From positions 152,890 through 181,813 of the forward strand of contig NW_003151260.1 of assembly GCF_000003605.2 (NCBI RefSeq): a stretch of DNA of 28,924 bases, read 5' to 3'. Made by a program: the position numbers and the translations under genes. Each line of letters opens with the position of its first letter. Positions within the stretch are counted from its first letter, which is position 1. The notes beneath the pieces are model-generated. The model was given only the letters and a program-made list of their open reading frames with translations. It searched no databases and was not told the origin of the DNA. The DNA comes from Saccoglossus kowalevskii (lineage: Eukaryota > Hemichordata > Enteropneusta > Harrimaniidae). Shown here piece by piece: positions 23,701-28,924 of this stretch.

Positions 23701-25923
23701 AGAGAGAGAGCGGTAATTTGAGTAAATGCTTAGGGATCATGATTGTATTGAGAATCATAAATAAAGTCAATTTCCTCTACATTTTTGTATTCCCAACTTT
23801 GCTGCAATTATCTGGAAATGCATGCAAACAGCATATATTGGGCCGAGTTCAGGAGTATATAACATTATGCCAAAACAAAATCCTATAAATAACAGCTGTT
23901 AATAAATAACATGTGATCTGAAACCCTGGTAAGACAGGGTGTGGCTTTTCGAGTAACACTTCCTGTACAAAGGTCAGTGTTCTATAACCTTTAACCTCTC
24001 ATTTTTACTTCCTGTCAATGACAGTTTATAGGCACTGTGTCATTAAAAATGGATCAGGGATGAATAAATAGAGGTTACTTCAGCGTTTCAGTTCAAATTC
24101 TCAATTTCTTTTTAGATACAAAATGTGCAACAATACGCATGTACTGCATTAAGCTTAATTACTGGCATTTATTATCTGGTTTTATTTTCTTATTTCACCA
24201 ATAACTAAATGCACTATAGTAAAACCCAGTGAATATGCAAAATTGACCATAGAATTTATTGTTTCCTTCACAAACCAGTGAAATAGTTCTCTTACTAAGG
24301 TACCCATGTGTAATAGTACAACAATCATCTTCCATCCAGGCAACCACCAACTGTCAAATTCTACTAAGATTCATTTTAAATTTTTTTTAACAACCCTTGT
24401 ATTGTATTACCCTTCCTAGAATAAACTAATATATTTCCAAATTTGTAAAAACACTTCAAGTTCTGTAACTAATAGGAAGTTACATCCATATGATCCAAAA
24501 TTAATACAGAAATTATAGAAAAATTCATAAAAACTGAGCACAAATGTATCAAAATTTTGGAGGAAAAACTTTCAACATAAAAAGTTGATATTGTATGCTT
24601 GGAAGTCCTGGCGAAAACAGGATCCCGAGAAAAAAAATTATCAAATCACAGGCAAGCACTACTTTTTTATTATTTCCAGAAATATGTTCAAAGAACATTA
24701 TTCATAAATTTCAAAATTCAAATAATTTAGTACGACTCAAGATAGTCTGGTTAAATCATCAGTGGGCACCATAACTACAACCAGACTGATTTTCATAATT
24801 TTTGAAAAAAGCATTACTTTCAAAAGGTTTGTAGTTACATACAAGAACTTACTTTGCCTTAAGAAAAAGTTTAAGCAATCAGAAAATTCATTTCTAATCT
24901 AAGTGAATCAATCAGCTGTCAGCAGAGACTGGGTAATAAAACACCATTTAGGAAACAGCACTTCAAAGAAATTAGTAACTAACAAACAAACACACATGAC
25001 AGAACACAACTGGCAAGGACACATGGAAAGTGACAAACCGATTGGTACACCTGCCACAACACAATATGCAAATTAGATGAGCACCTGTACTGCCAATGGT
25101 AGGATCACTGAAGGATTACAACATGGAACACCTGTTATACAATCAGAACAGTAACTTTTCTAAGAACAGTGGCTTAAGACAATGCATTTCTGTTTCAGCC
25201 ATTTTCTGCCAACAATAATGAACAAAAAAATATTTTTCATTTTTACACCTTGTATGTATATATGAATACCAATACATTTTTTTTAATTATTTTTTTGAAA
25301 TTTGTATGTCGCCAAATTGCTATTTTTTATGGCTAGTTGGTTTGATATTCCGAGTTTCAATCAACCGGAAAAATGAATGGTGATGAAGTCCTTTTAATAA
25401 TGGGCATTTCAACAAAAAAAATGCAACTGATAGATAATACAGCATAAGTACTAATACAGTATCCTGTAAATCCTAAGTATAGACTGGTAAGAATAAACTG
25501 AGAAGTTAGTGGAAAAATATGTTAATCGGAAACTACAAGCAGTTGTTATGACAACATACTTAAAAGTGAATGCATGCAGAAAGAAATGTATAAGCCAGAT
25601 TTGTACCTATGACAATGTTGGCACCTTTGCCAACGCTGATATTTTGAAGCAGAAGCCCAACCAGCTGTTTCGCTCATTAGCATAAATTATGTTCTACCTG
25701 ATTAACATAATTTATGCAGCCTTACCAGCAAATGACCCTTTTCGGGGAAAATCCCCGCCCGTTTACCTATCTGAAGACAAAAATCCATCGAAAAACAGAA
25801 AAATATCGTGAATTGAATCCACAAAGCGTTACTTGACCTTTCTTTCTCGCCCTGTTCTGTTTCTTTGTTTACATCACCGTTCACTAGGGGTGGGGGATTT
25901 TCAAACAGGCTTTCAAGAGCCAT
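12323..25923 (-). CDS. ZC3H4: ZC3H4/ZC3H6-type triple CCCH zinc finger protein (su(s)-like), ten exons
   Basis: By family knowledge ZC3H4 works in the nucleus with WDR82 as the Restrictor, ending unproductive RNA polymerase II transcription; Drosophila su(s) is the related protein. Coding exons (minus): 25838-25923, 19561-19999, 18930-19154, 18483-18605, 18276-18387, 17373-17482, 16960-17195, 15913-16100, 15051-15302 and 12323-14766. Phases agree throughout and the sum is 4,215 bases, 1,404 residues. In order: [10 protein letters not shown] acidic stretch then a Lys/Arg-rich block (to ~175), RG-rich tract (253-269), CCCH fingers 281-299, 310-328 and 333-352, LLPTPG (403-408), IPSLFDI (419-425), FYDNFY, a [13 protein letters not shown] segment (561-573), [11 protein letters not shown], many DPR motifs, and DPTASPFC at the end. 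Human ZC3H4 and ZC3H6 have the same order. A single gene equally related to both is likely. The first exon is the least certain part. Confidence 0.92.
12540..12700. repeat. 63 bp coding repeat in the Gln/Asn-rich tail
   Basis: GATCAAATTGATT occurs at 12568 and 12631. It encodes [16 protein letters not shown] and [16 protein letters not shown], with a third, more diverged unit on the 3' side of the gene (PVNRRGASQ). Confidence 0.75.
13265..14052. repeat. 48 bp coding minisatellite, ~17 units of [16 protein letters not shown]
   Basis: On the plus strand GAATTCCTTGGATC recurs at 13923, 13971 and 14019, exactly 48 bases apart. Units on the 5' side of the gene (13800-14050) are nearly identical; those toward 13265 diverge, with lengths of 13-16 residues and variants such as [15 protein letters not shown]. 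The gradient suggests recent expansion at one end. Confidence 0.95.
15051..15302 (-). CDS. ZC3H4: ZC3H4-like exon 9
   Basis: Bounded by TTTTAG| and GCAG|GTAAGA, phase 1 at both ends, 84 codons. Residues 552-576, [19 protein letters not shown] and on, match the human [21 protein letters not shown] helix, which is probably an interaction segment. Confidence 0.92.
15303..15912 (-). other. ZC3H4-like intron 8
   Basis: A 610-base GT-AG intron. The plus-strand frame at 15281-15580 overlaps it and exon 9 and has no protein-like features. Nothing else recognised. Confidence 0.6.
15913..16100 (-). CDS. ZC3H4: ZC3H4-like exon 8
   Basis: Bounded by ATATCAG| and CCAG|GTTAGT, phase 2 to 1. It contains a Ser/Glu/Asp-rich stretch and [12 protein letters not shown] near its end, matching FYENFY in human ZC3H4 and FYDNYY in ZC3H6. 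Confidence 0.88.
16559..16748. mobile_element. piggyBac-like MITE, copy A
   Basis: It is flanked by TTAA on both sides (16559-16562 and 16745-16748). The left end CCTTTTCACAACCAG and right end CTGGTGGTGAAAAGG form imperfect terminal inverted repeats. TTAA target duplication with CC…GG ends is typical of piggyBac-family elements. It lies in intron 7 of the ZC3H4-like gene and has no coding capacity. Confidence 0.8.
16960..17195 (-). CDS. ZC3H4: ZC3H4-like exon 7
   Basis: Bounded by TTTCCAG| and AA|GTAAGG, phase 0 to 2. It begins [14 protein letters not shown] and carries LLPTPG (403-408) and [13 protein letters not shown] (from 419), matching the human LLPTPP and IPSLFEIVVRPTG. These are short conserved islands of unknown role in disordered sequence. 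Confidence 0.9.
17373..17482 (-). CDS. ZC3H4: ZC3H4-like exon 6: zinc finger 3
   Basis: It starts after an AC dinucleotide (…TTCTCAC|CTAATTATCC) and ends GAAAAG|GTAAGG. It encodes finger 3, C333-x8-C342-x5-C348-x3-H352 ([20 protein letters not shown]), followed by [13 protein letters not shown]. This is almost residue-for-residue the human ZC3H6 segment and is the strongest orthology evidence in the gene. Confidence 0.93.
17483..18275 (-). other. U12-type AT-AC intron between zinc fingers 2 and 3
   Basis: On the minus strand the intron opens ATATCCTTTT, a full match to the minor-spliceosome AT-AC donor. It closes with the branch motif TACTTTAAC and then TTTTCTCAC, with the presumed branch adenosine at 17493, ten bases before the final base. 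Splicing here joins G to CT (Ala329) and gives [13 protein letters not shown], the same spacing as human ZC3H6 (MHNEFPCKFYH). No AG acceptor keeps finger 3 in frame: the nearest, after CTCAG, leads to an in-frame TAA. A U2-type GTAAGA donor lies 27 bases inside the intron (18243-18248). Confidence 0.9.
18276..18387 (-). CDS. ZC3H4: ZC3H4-like exon 5: rest of finger 1 and all of finger 2
   Basis: The acceptor is TTTTTTAACAG|. It completes finger 1 (C281-x7-C289-x5-C295-x3-H299) and encodes finger 2 (C310-x7-C318-x5-C324-x3-H328, [19 protein letters not shown]). It ends one base into the codon after His328, at a non-GT junction: G|ATATCCTTTT. Confidence 0.93.
18483..18605 (-). CDS. ZC3H4: ZC3H4-like exon 4: RG-rich tract and start of finger 1
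   Basis: Bounded by TTTTCAG| and AAG|GTAAGA, phase 0 at both ends, 41 residues. [20 protein letters not shown] is an RG repeat of the kind that binds RNA and is arginine-methylated; human ZC3H4 has a longer RG-rich region before its fingers. The exon ends inside finger 1 ([12 protein letters not shown]), giving Cys281 and Cys289. Confidence 0.92.
18930..19154 (-). CDS. ZC3H4: ZC3H4-like exon 3
   Basis: Bounded by TCAACAG| and CAT|GTAGGT, phase 0 at both ends, 75 residues from [14 protein letters not shown]. It is rich in Ser, Tyr, Asn and Asp, so probably disordered. Joined to exon 2 it gives RRRHRSESPPSRSP, an SR-like stretch that may be phosphorylated. Confidence 0.85.
19561..19999 (-). 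CDS. ZC3H4: ZC3H4-like exon 2: acidic then basic low-complexity region
   Basis: Bounded by TTTACAG| and GAG|GTACTG. Residues ~29-175 begin [19 protein letters not shown], contain the family signature [12 protein letters not shown], and switch at about residue 135 to a Lys/Arg-rich coiled block ([19 protein letters not shown]) that is probably a nuclear localisation signal. The plus strand shows open serine- and proline-rich frames here, which are artefacts of GAA/GAT-rich sense codons. Confidence 0.9.
20040..20111. mobile_element. piggyBac-like MITE, copy B (internally deleted)
   Basis: The left ~55 bases match copies A and C (TTTTCATCACAAATTTACAAA and on), then it jumps directly to the right end GGTGAAAAGG. 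The right flank is TTAA (20108-20111); the left is ATAA, one change from it. It starts only 39 bases from the acceptor of ZC3H4-like exon 2, inside intron 1. Confidence 0.75.
22094..22245. mobile_element. Second TTAA-flanked MITE, 152 bp, unrelated interior
   Basis: TTAA at 22094-22097 and 22242-22245 flank an element opening CCCTTTAAA and closing TTTAAAGGG, a perfect 9 bp inverted repeat. The interior is AT-rich, non-coding and unlike copies A-C. The ends and target site fit piggyBac. It lies in intron 1 of the ZC3H4-like gene. Confidence 0.7.
23688..23710. repeat. (TA)n(GA)n microsatellite
   Basis: A run of alternating AT switches to AGAGAGAGAG. It lies in intron 1 of the ZC3H4-like gene. 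Confidence 0.9.
25838..25923 (-). CDS. ZC3H4: ZC3H4-like exon 1, predicted start
   Basis: It encodes [16 protein letters not shown] and ends GEKER. The ATG has G at -3 and +4. The donor AAG|GTCAAG is weaker than the others, but the exon ends in phase 2 exactly as exon 2 requires, joining AG to G as Arg. In human ZC3H4 and ZC3H6 the matching acidic block also follows an Arg. The alternative donor a few bases on (TCAA|GTAACG) gives the wrong phase. It lies 5.8 kb from exon 2, so an unseen intermediate exon is possible. Confidence 0.6.
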
Positions 25924-26440
25924 TTCGCCTAGTTAAAAGTTCTGACCGCATATACAAACGGTACTGGTGTGTTCTAGAGATCGTTAGGTGTATACTCGTA
26001 GTATTTATGCTGCTTTGTTGCTCCTTTTCACGCGAAGAAATCTGCAATTTCCCACGCAGTATTTGCACATACTTCCCCCTTGGTATCAAATATGGCGACT
26101 ACAATGCAAGTTGTGAAAACGAAAAAAATCACTGCGCTTGCGTACTCGTGACGTCACGGCAACGGTGGCTCATAGTTACAAATCAGATAGAAAATATTGA
26201 AGGATAAAAACAATAATTAGAATGTTTGAATATGATTTCTAATAAAAACAATGCTCAAACAGTTTAAAATAAACTGTATATAAAAAATAAATTGCATAAA
26301 ATGTATAGAATAATGAAAAAATACGCAAATAGATGCCATTCAGCTACACTGTACTATTGGGACACCGTATGACATGTTAACCAGAGGGGCACCAGGATAT
26401 TAGGTCAGCAGTTTTGTAAATTAGCATTTCTTGACGCCAT
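25924..26440. promoter_or_regulatory. Divergent promoter between the ZC3H4-like gene and the rightward gene
   Basis: It separates a leftward start codon (25923) from a rightward first exon ending at 26469. It contains a perfect CRE palindrome TGACGTCA (26149-26156) followed by CGGCAACGG, and YY1-like ATGGCG cores at 26092 (plus) and 26435-26440 (minus). I see no TATA box at a fitting distance. Start sites are not visible from sequence. Confidence 0.55.
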
Positions 26441-26469
26441 TGTGTTGGTTATGCTGCTGTTGAACACAG
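26400..26469 (+). other. Predicted untranslated first exon of the rightward gene
   Basis: The donor ACACAG|GTAAGG (26470) is a near-perfect U2 site. The left limit is a guess. The exon holds an ATG at 26453 (ATGCTGCTGTTGAACACAG) that could act as an upstream start, depending on which acceptor is used in exon 2. Confidence 0.45.
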
Positions 26470-27750
26470 GTAAGGACTGTTTCCCATGCCCATCCTTTGT
26501 CTGTGGTGATCGTCGTACTGTAGACGCGAATTATCTTAGTAAAATTCACGTTATATATTTAGGAACATGAAAAATCCACAATTTTCAATGCCATTCAGGG
26601 GCCTATAGAGGGCGAATCACACGTGGGCTGTTGTTGACAGGCGTTACGCAGGTTTGATACAGTGGGATTACTGTGTTGTTTCTGCATAATAAAACACAAT
26701 ATGTTGCTTTTTAATAAAAAATTGTGTCCATAGTTATGTAACGGTCAACATAAATTATGTGATAATCCTTGGGCTCGAATGAAACAATATGTCGTCAGAA
26801 TGTCTTGATGGAAGTGTTGATCATTCGGCTCTCTTGTTCCTGTAACTTGTCACTAGCACACGAACACAACGGAATGAAGATTCGGACCGTAGAAATCTCA
26901 CTGCTATGGGTCGTAACTTGATGCCGCCATGTCCTAAATTTGTGGGACAGGGGGGGGGTGTAGGTTGTTGGTCCATATTGTTTCGCTAGTGTGTCTGAAG
27001 TGTTGGTTGACTTTCCCTATTCAGTTTGTCAGTAACAATGAAAACTACTCTTCAATACAACAGAGTTTTCATGAAGCTTGTTAGTTAACTAAATATCAAA
27101 AATAGAAATAGTGTAATATGAGGTTATTATGAGGGGATACTGCAGAGTGTGCATAAAGTCCGACATGGTGAAGGTCAAAGCGACCCTGTGCTGTATTAAT
27201 TTCATACTTTGTGGTATATGTCTTTGTAATTACCTTATTATGTGTCTTCCCAATCTAACCAGTTGGTGCATGAAGCCCCAAACTGAGCAAGATGGTGAAA
27301 ATTAGTGAAACATTCTCACTATGAACATCTTGATTTTGGAAATATTGTGTAATCATTGTATAATTTTAATTTGCATTTTTTATTTGTATTTAAATACCAT
27401 AGAAAGCGGTACAGTGTATGAAATAAGTCCAATGATAACAATGTATGCAGGTGATAAAGACAGTTCCAACCCTAACTGCATTACTTTGCTGTGATTAGTT
27501 GTGAATTGATATTCTCTCTTTGGTACAAGTCAAGAACATAGAGACTGTGAAATATTCGACATAAACTGTAAAAAACTTCATTATTTCATAATCTCTATTA
27601 ATTTTTACACCCATTAGTTAACTTTCAAAACTATGTATCAAATGTTAATTTGAAATGTTCAAAAAAAACTTAAAAATGATATCCTAATAACTCTCTAACT
27701 TGTTACGCGTAATATGATTCGGGAATAATTTATACATGTATTGCAGGCAT

Positions 27751-28190
27751 GACTACATAATCCCCAGATAGCTTGTGACCATACATAATTGACTGTGTTA
27801 GACACTCCTAGTACATTAGCCCTTTCACCACCAGTTTCCTTTTTTCATCACAAATTCACAAAATAGTCCTGTTTATAGTCTGCATTTGCCTTCAAAAGAT
27901 TGGGACAAAAATAGTTAAATTTGTTGAGTAAAAACTGAAAATTGACTAAAATTTTATCTGTTGGCTGCAAAATAAGGTTTATTTTCAGAAACATTGAGGA
28001 ATATTATAAGAAAAATTTGGGCGAGAAAGTCTGGCAGTGAAAAGGTTAGAAGAACTACATGCTTCACAGATGGCCTGTGACCACAGATAGTTGACTTAGC
28101 TTAACACTCCTAATACATTAGATGGTCTATCAGTACACAGTTCTTAGATTGCCTATGACCACATGGTACCATATTGACTCCATGAGTAGC
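27751..28190. repeat. Local ~70 bp repeat, split by MITE copy C
   Basis: Unit 1 (27751-27819) and unit 2 (about 28052-28121) share ACTACAT, GATRGCYTGTGACCA, TTGAC, ACACTCCTARTACATTAG in order. A partial third unit (GATTGCCTATGACCACATGG) starts near 28147. MITE C sits exactly at the end of unit 1. Confidence 0.75.
27816..28049. mobile_element. piggyBac-like MITE, copy C, with TTAG target duplication
   Basis: The ends CCCTTTCACCACCAG and CTGGCAGTGAAAAGG match copy A, and the interior shares CATCACAAATTCACAAAATA and ATCTGTTGGCT. Both flanks are TTAG (27816-27819 and 28046-28049) instead of TTAA. Unit 2 of the surrounding repeat keeps a single TTAG at the equivalent place (28118-28121), which confirms the element's edges. 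Confidence 0.85.
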
Positions 28191-28301
28191 CATGTACCAA
28201 TAATGGCTGGTATACGTCAGAAGTGAATGACAATTTGAAGACATTAATACTTACGAAATGTTATTTTTGTTTCTTTTTTTTTCATCAAGTAATAAGCCAA
28301 G

Positions 28302-28376
28302 ATGTCTGATAGTGAAGGCAGTTTATCTTCTGACGCTGAGAGTGACCAAAGCTATGGTGCAAACAGTGAAGCAGAG
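28302..28376 (+). CDS. First coding exon of an unidentified acidic, serine-rich protein (partial gene)
   Basis: It encodes 25 residues, MSDSEGSLSSDAESDQ and on to NSEAE, ending GAG|GTATTT in phase 0; reading through meets a stop after 10 further codons. The ATG has A at -3. The acceptor is probably CATCAAG| at 28289; AATAAG| at 28296 is an alternative. Acidic Ser-rich starts of this kind occur in nuclear and chromatin or elongation proteins (SPT5 begins MSDSEDSNFSEEEDS), but 25 residues cannot assign a family. The gene continues past the window. It shares a presumed promoter region with the ZC3H4-like gene. Confidence 0.65.
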
Positions 28377-28924
28377 GTATTTTGTGTAATATTGTTACAA
28401 AGATCATAATCTTGGTCCAACTTCTAGTTGTGATACTGTAATACATGTCAACTTATCATGTTCTCTACGAGGTGTTGATTGTGTATTAATTTTAATATAT
28501 TAGCACATGTATTTCATTATGAGGCGTACATGTATATGTTAGGTGAAACAACTTTAAAAATATTCTGGAATAACATTTTTAAAAACGTGTCATGATTCAC
28601 CTAATATATAAACATTATGTTTAAGGTAGAGATACAGTTTATTTGTGAATTTCAATCAAAAATAGTTTTTTTCGTTTTTTATATAGATTTTTATCTAAAG
28701 AACATTCTGTGAAAATTTGACCAATGAATTGTTATTGGAACACCATTAAAATTGCTGTTTATTTTCTGGTTAAAAATAAAAAACACTCACACGTGGCAAT
28801 GTTTATGTCCAATTGCCTAATTTGCATGAGTAAGCAAATAACAGGACCTTTGATTGACAATATGCATATCGAGATTGTACGGGGCATAGTTCATTCAATT
28901 CACGCGCATGTGCAATTATTCTTG
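28377..28924 (+). other. Start of the next intron of the rightward gene
   Basis: AT-rich, with no open frame, repeat or second exon visible before the window ends. Confidence 0.5.

Larger units (their letters stand above)
20000..25837 (-). other. ZC3H4-like intron 1 (5.8 kb)
   Basis: It runs from GTCAAG to TTTACAG. It holds two MITE copies (20040-20111 and 22094-22245), a (TA)n(GA)n microsatellite at 23688-23710, and ATGGCG-type sites at 20840 (ATGGCGGAA, plus) and 21489 (ATGGCGACT, plus). No other exon with a usable frame and splice sites was found. Confidence 0.55.
26470..28289 (+). other. Intron 1 of the rightward gene
   Basis: A 1.8 kb intron ending in a good pyrimidine tract, TTTTTTTTTCATCAAG. 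It holds MITE copy C, the repeat it interrupts, a minus-strand ATGGCGGC at 26923-26930 and a G-run near 26949. No other exon is apparent. Confidence 0.5.

Noticed and set aside
25833-26207. 124-codon plus-strand frame
   Set aside because: It is antisense to ZC3H4-like exon 1 and runs through the promoter region; composition is not protein-like.

Overview
The window is nuclear DNA from an animal: AT-rich, with spliced genes, long introns, dispersed short transposons and minisatellites. Both identifiable proteins are standard bilaterian families (ELOVL6 and ZC3H4/ZC3H6). Gene density and repeat content suggest a marine invertebrate (lophotrochozoan or invertebrate deuterostome), but nothing seen fixes the species.

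Layout. 1-297 is a CCAAT-bearing minisatellite cut by the window edge. 298-3839 is intergenic DNA and the ELOVL6 upstream region, with a diverged ~190 bp tandem duplication and a perfect 17 bp duplication. 3840-4718 (+) is an uninterrupted ELOVL6-type fatty acid elongase of 292 residues, with a poly(A) signal near 5145. 4719-12322 has no convincing conserved gene; it holds one 112-codon orphan frame, a degenerate tandem repeat (9440-9960) and probably the 3' UTR of the next gene.

12323-25923 (-) is one ten-exon gene for a ZC3H4/ZC3H6 (Drosophila su(s)-like) CCCH zinc finger protein. I placed all nine splice junctions by hand. Every phase joins, and the model gives 1,404 codons plus stop. Eight introns are GT-AG. 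The ninth, between zinc fingers 2 and 3, has the full signature of a minor-spliceosome (U12-type) AT-AC intron, and only that splice restores the family's spacing between the fingers. The last exon carries about 17 tandem 16-residue units around Asp-Pro-Arg, encoded by a 48 bp minisatellite.

25924-26469 looks like a divergent promoter (a CRE palindrome and ATGGCG sites). To its right is the 5' end of a second, rightward gene with an untranslated first exon and a first coding exon for an acidic, serine-rich N-terminus, cut off by the window end. Three related piggyBac-like MITEs and one distinct TTAA-flanked MITE sit in introns of these two genes. One MITE has interrupted a local repeat whose other copy preserves the empty target site.

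No operon, CRISPR array, tRNA, rRNA or complete transposase gene was seen. The clearest unusual signals are the AT-AC intron, the DPR-repeat expansion, the MITE with its internal empty-site control, and the CCAAT minisatellite.
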